Assembly (NCBI RefSeq): GCF_002102355.1
Contig: NZ_LQPT01000121.1
Location: forward strand, 1-51,584
Source: Mycobacterium sherrisii
GTDB taxonomy: Bacteria; Actinomycetota; Actinomycetes; Mycobacteriales; Mycobacteriaceae
Direction: 5' to 3'
Length of the DNA: 51,584 bases
Shown here piece by piece: positions 8,491 through 16,877 of this stretch. Under the pieces are notes generated by a model. It did not search any database, was not told where the DNA came from, and saw nothing but the letters and a program-made list of their open reading frames with translations. Within the stretch, counting starts at the first letter, position 1. Each line of letters begins with the position of its first letter. Position numbers and translations under genes: made by a program.

Positions 8491-9318
8491 TCAGGCGACC
8501 AGGCGACGCAAAAGCGTTGATGCCGTGGTGATTCCGATCACCGCCGCGGCCGCCAACACGACGACGTCGAGGGGATTCATCGGGGTGCCGATCAGCACCG
8601 CGCGCAGCGCATTGACCTCGTAGCTCAGCGGGTTGACGGTGTTCAGCGCACGCAGCCAGGCGGGCATCACATCGACCGGATACAGCGCGTTCGACGCGAA
8701 GAACAATGGCATCGTGATGGCCTGACCGATACCCATCAGCCGGTCGCGATTGCGCACCAGCCCAGCCAGCGTCATCGACAGACACGCGAAGAACCCCGCG
8801 CCGAGCATCACGATCACCATGGCCGCCAGGATGCGCAGCGGGTTGACGGTCAGGCCGACACGCATCAGATAGGCCAGCGCTAGCACCCCGACGACCTGGG
8901 CGACCGAACGCACACCCGCGGCGAACGCCTTGCCGGTGATCAGCGCCGAGGCCGGGGCCGGCGTCACCATCAGCTTGGCCAGCACCCCGGCGTCTCGATC
9001 CCAAATGATCTGGATGCCATAGAAGATCGAGATGAACAAGGCCGACTGGGCGATAATGCCCGGCGCCAAAAACGCCAAGTACGACACGGATCCGGTGTCG
9101 ATGACGTGCAGTTTGCTGAAGGTGGTGCCGAAGATCAGCAGCCACAGCGCGGGTTGCACCATGCGGGTGATCAGCTCGGCGCGGTCGTGCCGCAGCTTCT
9201 GCAGCTCGACGATTGCGAATGCGCCGACGCGGCCGAACATGGCGTTGACCCGTTGCCGTCCGCGCGGCGCGCGCACCAGGGTCGCGGCCGGGATCGCATG
9301 GCTCTGCTCAACCGGCAT
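8491..9318 (-). CDS. ABC-2 type transporter permease (DrrB-like)
   Basis: 275 residues from ATG 9318, with about six membrane segments (PALWLLIFGTTF, LAFLAPGIIAQSALFISIFYG, and others). The conserved ABC-2 region RNRDRLMGIGQAITMPLFFASNALYP and the ending with MPAWLRALNTVNPLSYEVNALRA (split over about 215-240) are typical of daunorubicin-resistance-type exporters. Its start lies inside the 3' end of the ATPase gene, so the two form one exporter. Likely substrates are hydrophobic drugs or lipids. It is the last gene of the MarR-ATPase-permease operon. Confidence 0.88.
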   Translation of the reverse strand: MPVEQSHAIPAATLVRAPRGRQRVNAMFGRVGAFAIVELQKLRHDRAELITRMVQPALWLLIFGTTFSKLHVIDTGSVSYLAFLAPGIIAQSALFISIFYGIQIIWDRDAGVLAKLMVTPAPASALITGKAFAAGVRSVAQVVGVLALAYLMRVGLTVNPLRILAAMVIVMLGAGFFACLSMTLAGLVRNRDRLMGIGQAITMPLFFASNALYPVDVMPAWLRALNTVNPLSYEVNALRAVLIGTPMNPLDVVVLAAAAVIGITTASTLLRRLVA

Positions 9319-10144
9319 GACTGGCAACCTTTCTGCTGGAACGGATTCGGCGAAATTCGGCCTGCTCCGGGGGGGCCGGTGAATCGCCTCGGAGATCCGA
9401 GGATGCGTAATGACGGAAGACGTCCTCGAGCGTGGCGGCCGGTGCCCCCCTGGATACCTGAGCCTTCAGCTCGGCTGGGGTGCCCACGGCGCGCAACACG
9501 CCGCGATGCATCAGCGCGACCCGATCGCACAAGGCGTCGGCTTCCTCCATGTAGTGCGTGGTCAACAGCACGGTCATGGCGAACTGCGCCTGCATGCTGC
9601 GCACCTGATTCCAGACCCCGTCGCGGGCGATCGGATCCAGGCCGACGGTCGGCTCGTCGAGCACCAGCAGCGACGGCCGATTGACCAGCGCCTGAGCCAC
9701 TTCCAGGCGGCGCACCATGCCGCCGGAGTAGGTCCCCGCCGTCCGGTCGGCCACGTCGAGGAGCTCCATGGCTGCCAGCGCCTGTTCGACGCGGTCGGCG
9801 CGCTCGGCGCGCGCAACCCCGTACAGCCGGGCGAACCATGTCACGTTCTGCTGGCCGGTCAGCGCGGGCTCAACCGAAAGTTGCTGCGGCACATAGCCGA
9901 TATTGCTTCGGATGTCGATGGTCTGACGTCGTGAGTCCAGGTCGAAGATGCGCAACTCGCCCTGCTGGACCGGCGTCAGCGTGGTGAGCATCCGCACCAG
10001 GGTGGTCTTGCCGGCACCGTTCGGGCCGAGCAGGCCCAGCGTCTCACCCGGGCGGACCTGCAGCGTCACGTCATCCACCGCAGTGAACTGGCCGTAGCGA
10101 AAGCTCAGGTGCCGGGCGTCGACTGCCATCGGTAATTTCGTCAT
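9308..10144 (-). CDS. ABC transporter ATP-binding protein (DrrA-like)
   Basis: 278 residues. Walker A GPNGAGKTT, the ABC signature YSGGMVRRLE, Walker B LLVLDEPTVGLDP and the switch histidine (TTHYMEEAD) are all intact. The C-terminal extension of about 60 residues after the core is usual in DrrA-type exporters. The start ATG overlaps the MarR stop (ATGA) and the 3' end overlaps the permease start, so the three genes are tightly coupled. Confidence 0.93.
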   Translation of the reverse strand: MTKLPMAVDARHLSFRYGQFTAVDDVTLQVRPGETLGLLGPNGAGKTTLVRMLTTLTPVQQGELRIFDLDSRRQTIDIRSNIGYVPQQLSVEPALTGQQNVTWFARLYGVARAERADRVEQALAAMELLDVADRTAGTYSGGMVRRLEVAQALVNRPSLLVLDEPTVGLDPIARDGVWNQVRSMQAQFAMTVLLTTHYMEEADALCDRVALMHRGVLRAVGTPAELKAQVSRGAPAATLEDVFRHYASSDLRGDSPAPPEQAEFRRIRSSRKVASHAG

Positions 10145-10608
10145 CGTCTCTCCTGTAGTCGGCGGGCCACCGTGTCAAGGACCGTCAACCCTTTTGTCAG
10201 AGCCTCGATCTGGTCGTCGTCGAGCTCGTCGAGCACCTCCGACAGCAGCGCGCGCCGGGCGGCGCGGGATGCGTCGACGACCCGCTGAGCGGGCCTCGCG
10301 AGTCGTAGTTGGCGGGCGCGACGGTCCGTCGCGTCGACGGTCCGGATCAGCGATCCGCCGGCCACCAGCTTGGAGACCATGGTCGACGCGGTGTTGGGAG
10401 CGAGCCCGAGTTCGCTGGCCGCCGCGCGCACCGAGATGCCCGGTCGCCGCCCCACCAGCCAGAGCAGCTCCGATTGAGCTTGACTGAACCGCGCCGAATC
10501 GAGGCCCGCCCTGGCGATGTCCGCCGATCCGCGCAGCTGGCGGCGGAATCGGCCGACGACAGCGAACACGTCGGCGACCAGGTCGGTGCGGGACGTCAGG
10601 GCGTGCAT
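10141..10608 (-). CDS. MarR family transcriptional regulator
   Basis: 155 residues with a winged helix-turn-helix: RAAASELGLAPNTASTMVSKLVAGG as recognition region (about 60-85), then the wing DATDRRARQLRL. MarR proteins usually repress their own operon and lift on binding a small lipophilic ligand. As first gene of an exporter operon it probably controls the efflux pair behind it. The inverted repeat at 10606-10636 overlaps its start codon and is a likely autoregulatory site. Confidence 0.9.
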   Translation of the reverse strand: MHALTSRTDLVADVFAVVGRFRRQLRGSADIARAGLDSARFSQAQSELLWLVGRRPGISVRAAASELGLAPNTASTMVSKLVAGGSLIRTVDATDRRARQLRLARPAQRVVDASRAARRALLSEVLDELDDDQIEALTKGLTVLDTVARRLQERR

Positions 10609-10636
10609 ATATACCTCTGTTTACGAGCTATATATG
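10606..10636. promoter_or_regulatory. CATATATA-N15-TATATATG inverted repeat, candidate MarR operator
   Basis: Perfect 8-bp arms at 10606-10613 and 10629-10636 enclose 15 bp. The left arm contains the MarR start codon. The AT-rich arms stand out from the surrounding GC-rich DNA and could also include the -10 element. Confidence 0.6.
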
Positions 10637-10666
10637 TGTGCGGGCTGTGTAGCGCCTTTAGCTGGG

Positions 10667-11164
10667 CTACGTCCCGAGGCGATGCAGCATGACGTCGGTC
10701 ACGGCGCCGTCTTCGACACCGGCCGTCAGGTAGGTGCAGAACGGCTGGCGCCGCCGGTCCGTCGGCGAACCGGGATTGAGCAGCCGCAGCCCCGTCTGGG
10801 TGGTGGTGTCCCACGGGATGTGGCTATGGCCGAAGACCAACACGTCGCTGTCCGGGTAGAGCCGCGACATCCGGGCTTCGCGGCCGCCCGCGGCGCCGGT
10901 TTCGTGGACGACGGTGAACCGCACCCCCGCGAGCGTGACGTCCGCGCGTTCGGGTAACCGGGCGCGCAGCTCCGGGCCGTCGTTGTTGCCCCAGCAGCCG
11001 ACCAGCCGGGCGGCCCGGGATTCCAGCTTGTCGAGCAGGTCCAGGGATATCCAGTCGCCGGCATGGATGACGACGTCGGCCTCGGCGACTTCCTCCCACA
11101 CCCGGGCGGGCAAATCGCGGGCCCGCTTGGGAACGTGGGTATCGGCAATCAACAGCAGCCTCAC
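10667..11164 (-). CDS. Metallophosphoesterase, YfcE/MJ0936-like
   Basis: 165 residues from GTG 11164. The calcineurin-type metal-binding motifs are in order: ADTHVPKR (D-x-H), HAGDW (GD), GNNDG (GNxD/H), a His (VVHETG) and GHSHIPW (GHxH). The length fits the YfcE family of small phosphodiesterases, which hydrolyse model phosphodiesters or 2',3'-cyclic nucleotides. The natural substrate is unknown. It is divergent from htdZ (35 bp apart) and on the same strand as the MarR operon. Confidence 0.87.
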   Translation of the reverse strand: MRLLLIADTHVPKRARDLPARVWEEVAEADVVIHAGDWISLDLLDKLESRAARLVGCWGNNDGPELRARLPERADVTLAGVRFTVVHETGAAGGREARMSRLYPDSDVLVFGHSHIPWDTTTQTGLRLLNPGSPTDRRRQPFCTYLTAGVEDGAVTDVMLHRLGT

Positions 11165-11199
11165 GAGTTCTATGCTTACCCGCGAACAGAGGAGAAAGC

Positions 11200-11655
11200 A
11201 TGCGCACCTTCGAGTCAGTCGCCGACCTTGCCGCCGCCGCGGGCGAAACCATCGGCACGAGCGACTGGGTGACGATCACGCAGGAAGACGTCAACCTGTT
11301 CGCCGACGCGACCGGGGATCATCAGTGGATCCACGTCGACCCGGAGCGCGCGGCCGCCGGCCCGTTCGGCAAGACCATTGCCCACGGCTTCATGACCTTG
11401 GCGCTGCTGCCCCGTCTGCAGCACGAGATGTACACCGTCGAGGGCATCAAGTTGGCAATCAACTACGGTCTCAACAAGGTTCGGTTTCCGGCTCCGGTGC
11501 CGGTCGGTTCCCGGGTGCGCGCGCAGAGCTCGCTGGTCGGCGTCGAAGACCTGGGCAACGGCACCGTGCAAGCGACGGTGTCCACCACTGTCGAGGTCGA
11601 GGGATCGCCGAAGCCGGCCTGTGTGGCCGAAAGCATCGTCCGCTACGTTTCCTGA
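11200..11655 (+). CDS. htdZ: (R)-specific 3-hydroxyacyl dehydratase (Rv0130-like)
   Basis: 151 residues, a single hot-dog MaoC domain. Asp40 and His45 in FADATGDHQWIHVD are the catalytic pair of R-hydratase 2 enzymes, and IAHGFMTLALLP follows. It hydrates or dehydrates trans-2-enoyl/3-hydroxyacyl-CoA or ACP thioesters. A GAGGAG ribosome site sits just upstream. It occupies the same place relative to fbpC and fadE1 as Rv0130 in M. tuberculosis. Confidence 0.93.
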   Translation: MRTFESVADLAAAAGETIGTSDWVTITQEDVNLFADATGDHQWIHVDPERAAAGPFGKTIAHGFMTLALLPRLQHEMYTVEGIKLAINYGLNKVRFPAPVPVGSRVRAQSSLVGVEDLGNGTVQATVSTTVEVEGSPKPACVAESIVRYVS

Positions 11656-11660
11656 CTGCC

Positions 11661-11684
11661 CGGCCGCGAGACCGGCCGCGAGAC
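11661..11684. repeat. 12-bp tandem repeat, two copies
   Basis: CGGCCGCGAGAC occurs twice head to tail just after the htdZ stop. No function is apparent; slippage is the simplest origin. Confidence 0.8.
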
Positions 11685-11738
11685 TTAAAGCATTGCGAGT
11701 GTCCGCGGCGTGTCGTCGCTGAGGTTTAAGTGTCGCGG

Positions 11739-11777
11739 GCGAACGCGTCAGAACTCGCGCGAACGCGTCAGAACTCG
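11739..11777. repeat. Tandem duplication of the fadE1 3' end
   Basis: GCGAACGCGTCAGAACTCG is present at 11739-11757 and 11759-11777 with a 20-bp period. The second copy carries the fadE1 stop codon (11768-11770), and the first repeats the same end downstream of it. It looks like a recent slippage duplication outside the reading frame. Confidence 0.85.
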
Positions 11778-13111
11778 GCGATGGCGTGCTCGAGTCGTTC
11801 GGCCAGCCGGGCTTGCGCCTCCGCGCGCCGCGTCGGCAGGTGCGCCGACGGGAAAGGGGTTGTCACGGGCTGATATTCGCGCAGCGTGCGGCGGGCCACC
11901 GTCATCTTGTGCAGCTCGGTGGCGCCGTCGGCGATGCCCAGCGATTCGGCGGCCACCAACATTTTCACGAACGGCATTTCGTCGGAGACCCCGAGCGCTC
12001 CGTGCAGATGCAGGGCTCGTTGCGCGACATCGTGTAGCACCTGGGGCATCGCGACTTTCACCGCGGCGATGTCCCGGCGCACCTTCTGGTAGTCGTGATG
12101 CTTGTCGATCAACCATGCGGTGCGCAGCACCAGCAGCCGGAACTGCTCGATCTGGATCCAGCTGTCGGCAATCTTCTCCTGGGTCATCTGGAAGTCCGAC
12201 AGCCGGCCATGCCGGGTCTTACGTGATACCGCCCGTTCGCACATCATGTCGAAAGCGCTGCGCGCCAACGCGATTGTGCGCATGGCGTGATGGATGCGGC
12301 CGCCGCCGAGGCGGGTCTGCGCGATCAGGAATGCCTGGCCCTCACCGCCGAGCACATGATCGGCGGGCACCCGGACGTCGGTGTAGCGCACGTAGCCGTG
12401 GCTGGCGCGCTTGGATGATTCCGCGCCGACGCCGACATTGCGAATGATCTCGATGCCGGGCGTCTCGGCGGGGACGATGAACAACGACATCTTTTCGTGG
12501 GTGCGGGCCTCGGGATTGGTGACGGCCATGACGATGAAGAACGACGCGTGCTTGGCGTTGGTGGAGAACCACTTCTCCCCGTTGATGACCCAGTCCCCGG
12601 ATGCTGAGCCGTCGCGCGTCGCGGCCGTGATGAAGGCCCCCGGATCCGAACCGCCCTGCGGCTCGGTCATCGAGTAGCACGAGGTGATCTCACCGTCGAG
12701 CAGCGGCTGCAGGTAGCGGGCTTTCTGCTCCTCGGTGCCGAACATCGCCAAAATCTCGGCGTTGCCGGAGTCGGGGGCCTGGCAGCCGAACACCGACGGT
12801 GCCCAGCGGGAACGCCCGAGGATCTCGTTGAGCAGCGCGAGCTTGACCTGCCCGAAGCCCTGCCCGCCCAGCTCGGGTCGCAAATGCGCGGCCCACAACC
12901 CCTGGTCCTTCACCTGCTGCTGCAACGGCCGCAGGATGCTCATCATCTCGGCGTTCTGCTTGTCGTACGGATCGAGCGGGACGAGATCGAGCGGTTCCAG
13001 CTCGTCGACCATGAACTTTTCGACCCAGTCCAGCTTCGCCTGATACTTCGGGTCCGTTTCGAAATCCCACACCGTGGCCGACCAATCCCCGGCGCATCGT
13101 CGCACCGGCAT
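11768..13111 (-). CDS. fadE1: Acyl-CoA dehydrogenase
   Basis: 447 residues, which I believe is also the length of FadE1 of M. tuberculosis. ACAD blocks are visible: CYSMTEPQGGSDPG (FAD/substrate loop), NGEKWFSTNAKHA, the GGGRIHHAMR helix region and LHLHGALGVSDEMP near the C-terminus. It oxidises acyl-CoA to trans-2-enoyl-CoA with FAD. A GTG at 13072 (VWDFETDP) is an alternative start. It lies between htdZ, opposite, and fgd2, 56 bp upstream on the same strand. Confidence 0.93.
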   Translation of the reverse strand: MPVRRCAGDWSATVWDFETDPKYQAKLDWVEKFMVDELEPLDLVPLDPYDKQNAEMMSILRPLQQQVKDQGLWAAHLRPELGGQGFGQVKLALLNEILGRSRWAPSVFGCQAPDSGNAEILAMFGTEEQKARYLQPLLDGEITSCYSMTEPQGGSDPGAFITAATRDGSASGDWVINGEKWFSTNAKHASFFIVMAVTNPEARTHEKMSLFIVPAETPGIEIIRNVGVGAESSKRASHGYVRYTDVRVPADHVLGGEGQAFLIAQTRLGGGRIHHAMRTIALARSAFDMMCERAVSRKTRHGRLSDFQMTQEKIADSWIQIEQFRLLVLRTAWLIDKHHDYQKVRRDIAAVKVAMPQVLHDVAQRALHLHGALGVSDEMPFVKMLVAAESLGIADGATELHKMTVARRTLREYQPVTTPFPSAHLPTRRAEAQARLAERLEHAIAEF

Positions 13112-13167
13112 CGTTGAGTTCCCTCATCGTAAACACGGACCGCGCAACGCGGTCCGACGGCAACGCG

Positions 13168-14259
13168 TTAGTGCAGCTTGGGCAGCACGTAGTCGCGGTA
13201 GAAGTTGATGGCGGCAATGGGGTCACCCTGCGGGAAGTGCAGGAAGGGCACCGCGCCGCCGTCGAGCACCCACTGCACGGCGGTGATGTGGGTGGCCGGG
13301 TCGGTGCCGACGGTCCAATTGGCGAGCACCTTGTCGATGGGGTTGGCTTCGGCCGCCCGCTGAATCTCGACCGGATTGGGCTGGTCGACCGCACCGGCGG
13401 TGAAGCGCCACAATTTCGCCGCGCGAGCGGCTTCGTCGGGCTCGCCCACGAACGCGAACAGTTCGGCGCGCTTGCCCAGGGTTGCGGGATCGCGTCCGGC
13501 GGCGCGGGCGCCGTCGTTGAGCGCGCCCAGCAGCTTGAGGTTGGTCAGGGCGCGGGCCTGCGTGATCCAACCGTCGCCGTACTGTCCTGCCAGCCGTGCA
13601 CTTTTGGGGCCGGCGGCTGCCACGAAGATCGGCGGCAGCGTCGACGGCAGGTCATAGATTTTCAGCGCGTTGGTCTGAAAATAGCGGCCCGCGAACGAAA
13701 TTCGCTCTCCACTCCACAGCTGACGAATCAGTGAGATCGCCTCGACCAGCCGGTCGTGGCGTTCGGCGTACTTGCCGTACATGTTGGTGGCGGCCTGCTC
13801 GTTGAGCCGTTCGCCAGTGCCCAGCCCCAAAAACACCCGCCCCGGGCTCAGGATCGCCAGTGACGCAAACGCTTGGGCCACCGTCGTCGGGTGATTGCGG
13901 TAGGTCGGACAGGTCACGCCGGTGCCGAAGGAGATGTGGCTGGTGCTGCTGCCCACCAGCGCCAGGGTCAGCCACGGGAACATGGAGTGGCCTTCGTTGT
14001 CCTGCCATGGCTGCAGGTGGTCGGAAGCCCAAACGTATTGGAACCGGGCCCGTTCGGCGGCCTGGGCTTGCTCCACCAACTGATCGGTTCGAAATTGCTC
14101 GTGGGACAACACAATTCCCACGCCCTTCGTGATCGGCGGCGGACTGGCCGGTGCTCCGCGACGCTCGTTCACCCGGTCACACCCGGCCGCGCCTCCGGCG
14201 CCCAGCAAGCCCGCGCCGGCCGCCAGCTGACCGAATGTCCGACGTGAGAGACGCGCCAC
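13168..14259 (-). CDS. fgd2: F420-dependent hydroxymycolic acid dehydrogenase (Fgd2/fHMAD)
   Basis: 363 residues. The N-terminus SRRTFGQLAAGAGLLGAGGAAGC is a twin-arginine signal with a lipobox-like AAGC, so the enzyme is exported and perhaps lipid-anchored. The rest is a luciferase-like F420 TIM barrel (YVWASDHLQPW, GVTCPTYRNHPTTVAQAFA, FLGLGTGERLNE). The M. tuberculosis homologue Rv0132c was described as an F420-dependent enzyme oxidising hydroxymycolates to ketomycolates in the envelope. Its place beside fadE1 and fbpC is conserved. Confidence 0.92.
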   Translation of the reverse strand: MARLSRRTFGQLAAGAGLLGAGGAAGCDRVNERRGAPASPPPITKGVGIVLSHEQFRTDQLVEQAQAAERARFQYVWASDHLQPWQDNEGHSMFPWLTLALVGSSTSHISFGTGVTCPTYRNHPTTVAQAFASLAILSPGRVFLGLGTGERLNEQAATNMYGKYAERHDRLVEAISLIRQLWSGERISFAGRYFQTNALKIYDLPSTLPPIFVAAAGPKSARLAGQYGDGWITQARALTNLKLLGALNDGARAAGRDPATLGKRAELFAFVGEPDEAARAAKLWRFTAGAVDQPNPVEIQRAAEANPIDKVLANWTVGTDPATHITAVQWVLDGGAVPFLHFPQGDPIAAINFYRDYVLPKLH

Positions 14260-14333
14260 GCAACCAAGGTACCCGTCGGCACGCGCGACGCGTTTCCGTA
14301 TGCATTCGAGGGGACAGGCACTAGCCTGACGTC

Positions 14334-14972
14334 ATGGCTGCCCAGGCACGTCCGGCGCGCAAGGCCGACCTGCACGCGCTGTCGGTCACCATGTCCCGAG
14401 CCTTCTTCGACGACCCGGTGATGATGTGGATCTTTCCCGACACCAGGTTGCGGGCGGCACACCTGACCCGGATGTTCGCGGCGATGACCCGCCACCATCA
14501 CCTGCCGCACGGCGGCGTCGAGGTGGCCCATCCCGGAGCCGACCCGGGCACCGGCGCCGGTCCTGGCGGCGGTGGTATCGGCGCGGCCGCCCTGTGGGAC
14601 CCCCCGAATCAGTGGCGGGAATCGCGCTCGGCGGAGTTCGCGATGATGCCGGCCTTTCTGCGGGTGTTCGGGCTGCGCTCGGGGACGGCCCGAGCCATCC
14701 AGGAAACGATGAAGCGTAAACATCCCGAAGAGCCGCACTGGTATCTGGCCGCGATCGGCAGCGATCCGTCGGTTCGCGGTCAGGGCTACGGGCAGGCGCT
14801 GATGCGGTCACGACTGGACCGCTGCGACGCCGAGTACTGCCCGGCCTATCTCGAGTCGACCAAGCCCGAAAACGTGCCGTACTACCAGCGTTTCGGGTTC
14901 AGCGTGATGGAGGAGATCCCGCTGCCGGGTGGTGGGCCGCCGCTGTGGGCGATGTGGCGGGACCCGCGCTAG
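14334..14972 (+). CDS. GNAT family N-acetyltransferase (Rv0133-like)
   Basis: 212 residues. The acetyl-CoA site is visible as GSDPSVRGQGYGQALM (motif A, R/Q-x-x-G-x-G/A), followed by YLESTKPENVPYYQRFGF. A Gly-rich loop GADPGTGAGPGGGG (about 65-80) interrupts the N-terminal half. The acceptor substrate is unknown. Position and strand match Rv0133. The stop is 3 bp from the stop of the convergent TetR gene. Confidence 0.88.
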   Translation: MAAQARPARKADLHALSVTMSRAFFDDPVMMWIFPDTRLRAAHLTRMFAAMTRHHHLPHGGVEVAHPGADPGTGAGPGGGGIGAAALWDPPNQWRESRSAEFAMMPAFLRVFGLRSGTARAIQETMKRKHPEEPHWYLAAIGSDPSVRGQGYGQALMRSRLDRCDAEYCPAYLESTKPENVPYYQRFGFSVMEEIPLPGGGPPLWAMWRDPR

Positions 14973-14975
14973 CGG

Positions 14976-15650
14976 TCAGGGGGTGCTCTGCCACCCCGCG
15001 ATGCCGCCGGCGATCATGCGCAGCTGTTTGACGGCCAGCCGGCGGATGTCCTCGATTCCTTCGGCCGTCTGAGTGTCCTCGATGGCTTCGGCGATGACGA
15101 TCATCGCGTTGACGAACAGCGTTGCCAGCACGTTGAGGTCCTCGGTGCTCCACTCGTGCAGCCGCGGGAACCGGGCCAGGTCGGTGGCCAGCTCGGAGGT
15201 GATCAGCCGGATCTCGGTGCGGATCGCGTAGCGCAGCACGCTCAGCCCGCTGTTGCGTTCCCGCCCGATCAGCCGCCAGTGTTCCCGCCGGTCGGCGACG
15301 CTGGCGATCAGGATTTCGACGGACGATTCGATGACCCGGTTGGGGTCCAGTTTGCCGGCGCGCGCATCGCGAAGAGTGTCGCGCAGGCTGCGAAACGACT
15401 CGTCGATCAGGACCAGGCCCAGGGCCTCCATCGACTCGAAGTGCCGGTAGAACGCTGCGGGCACGATGCCGACCTCGCGGGTGACCTCGCGCAGGCTCAG
15501 CGCCGAAAAGCTGCGGTCCTGCAGCAGCTTGAGCGCCGCGGCGATGATGGCGCGCCGGGTGGCTTCCTTGCGCTCTTCGCGTGACGGGGTTTCCCGGGTG
15601 CGTTCCCGACCAGACCGGTGTGACCGTGAGCTAGGAGTACGACCGTTCAC
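14976..15650 (-). CDS. TetR family regulator of the desaturase cluster
   Basis: 224 residues from GTG 15650. An N-terminal basic tail precedes the HTH (RRAIIAAALKLLQDRSF...LREVTREVGIVPAAFYRHF). The C-terminal domain contains SSVEILIASVADRREHWRLIGRERNSG. It is divergent from the ferredoxin reductase/desaturase genes, with 69 bp between starts, which suggests it represses them in response to a fatty acyl ligand, as other lipid TetRs do. A TTCAC-TAT-GTGAA palindrome covers its start codon. Confidence 0.9.
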   Translation of the reverse strand: MNGRTPSSRSHRSGRERTRETPSREERKEATRRAIIAAALKLLQDRSFSALSLREVTREVGIVPAAFYRHFESMEALGLVLIDESFRSLRDTLRDARAGKLDPNRVIESSVEILIASVADRREHWRLIGRERNSGLSVLRYAIRTEIRLITSELATDLARFPRLHEWSTEDLNVLATLFVNAMIVIAEAIEDTQTAEGIEDIRRLAVKQLRMIAGGIAGWQSTP

Positions 15651-15658
15651 TATGTGAA
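15646..15658. promoter_or_regulatory. TTCAC-N3-GTGAA palindrome, candidate TetR operator
   Basis: Perfect 5-bp arms around TAT overlap the GTG start of the TetR gene in the divergent promoter region. A second short palindrome GTCCGGAC lies about 15699-15706, nearer the reductase gene. Confidence 0.45.
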
Positions 15659-15719
15659 GCCTACCACAGAGCTGCGGAAACACTTGACTAGCTGCGCTGT
15701 CCGGACGGACGGTGTACAT

Positions 15720-16850
15720 ATGTTCACTCAAAGAAGTCAGACGCCACGTCGGAGCTTCGCCAAGACTTTTCGGGACCGCATTCTCGGTTCCGACCTGGTC
15801 GACCTGCTCACCGGCCCACATGGCGTGGACCGCTACACCGAGCTGGTGGACCCAATCTGGACACAGGGCGAAGCCCGCGGCAAGGTCGTCGACGTGCGCC
15901 GCAGCACGCCGCGCAGCGTCACGCTCACCATCGCTCCCAACGACAGCTTTACCACCAAGCATTCGGTCAAGGCGGGCCAGTTTGTCAACGTCGCCGTCGA
16001 AATAGACGGTCGCTGGCACACGCGGTGCTACTCCCCGGCCAACGTCGAGGGCAGCGCCGAGCTCGAGCTGACCGTCGCCCGTCACGGGACCGGCGCAGCG
16101 GAGGGACTGGTCTCCAATTACCTCTACGAGCAAGCCCGTCGCGGCATGGTGGTCGGTCTGGCCGGGGTCGGCGGCGACTTCGTGCTGCCGGCGCCCGGCT
16201 CGCCCGAAAGACCGCGCCGAATACTGCTGGTTTCCGGTGGTAGCGGCATCACGCCGGTCATGGCGATGTTGCGCACCCTGGTCGCCGAACGCCACTTGCA
16301 AAGCCAGGGGGGCGAGATCGCGTTCATCCACTATGCGCGCACACCCGCGGAGGCCTGCTACCGCGACGAGCTGCACGCGATGCCCGGCGTGCGGGTGCTG
16401 CACGGCTACACCCGCTCGGGACGCGGCGACCTCGACGGCCGCTTCGGGCCCACGCACCTGGACGCCGCGATGCCCAGCCCTGACGCCGTATTCGTCTGCG
16501 GCCCAAACACTTTGATCGAGGCCGTGCGCGAACACTGCCAGAATGTGTACGCCGAAAGCTTCGTGCCACCGGCCCTCACCGCGCCCGCAAATTCGTCCGG
16601 AGGCCGAATCACCTTCGCGGGCAGCGGTATTGACGTCGTCGATGACGGACGATCGCTGTTGGAGCAGGCCGAATCGGCGGGCCTGACCCCGGAGAACGGA
16701 TGCCGGATGGGCATCTGCCACACCTGCACACGCCGGAAGGTCGGCGGCACGGTGCGCAGCCTGACCAGCGGCGCCGTCTCGACCGCGCCCGACGAGGACA
16801 TCCAGATCTGCGTATCGGTGCCCGTCGGCGACGTCGACCTTTCCCTCTGA
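15720..16850 (+). CDS. Ferredoxin reductase-type flavoprotein with C-terminal 2Fe-2S domain
   Basis: 376 residues from ATG 15720. FAD site RCYSPANV, NAD(P) site GGSGITPVMAMLR and CGPNTLIEAV are present. A plant-type 2Fe-2S domain at the C-terminus has Cys328, Cys333, Cys336 and Cys364. It is homologous to Rv3230c, the electron donor of DesA3. It should pass electrons from NADPH to the desaturase 28 bp downstream. The pair sits in the same order as a functional two-component desaturase system. Confidence 0.93.
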   Translation: MFTQRSQTPRRSFAKTFRDRILGSDLVDLLTGPHGVDRYTELVDPIWTQGEARGKVVDVRRSTPRSVTLTIAPNDSFTTKHSVKAGQFVNVAVEIDGRWHTRCYSPANVEGSAELELTVARHGTGAAEGLVSNYLYEQARRGMVVGLAGVGGDFVLPAPGSPERPRRILLVSGGSGITPVMAMLRTLVAERHLQSQGGEIAFIHYARTPAEACYRDELHAMPGVRVLHGYTRSGRGDLDGRFGPTHLDAAMPSPDAVFVCGPNTLIEAVREHCQNVYAESFVPPALTAPANSSGGRITFAGSGIDVVDDGRSLLEQAESAGLTPENGCRMGICHTCTRRKVGGTVRSLTSGAVSTAPDEDIQICVSVPVGDVDLSL

Positions 16851-16877
16851 GACTCAACCCACATGGGAGGAATTGCC

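Noticed and set aside
14976-16721. TetR frame extended upstream to 581 codons
   Set aside because: The extension is antisense to the ferredoxin reductase. The TetR starts at GTG 15650.
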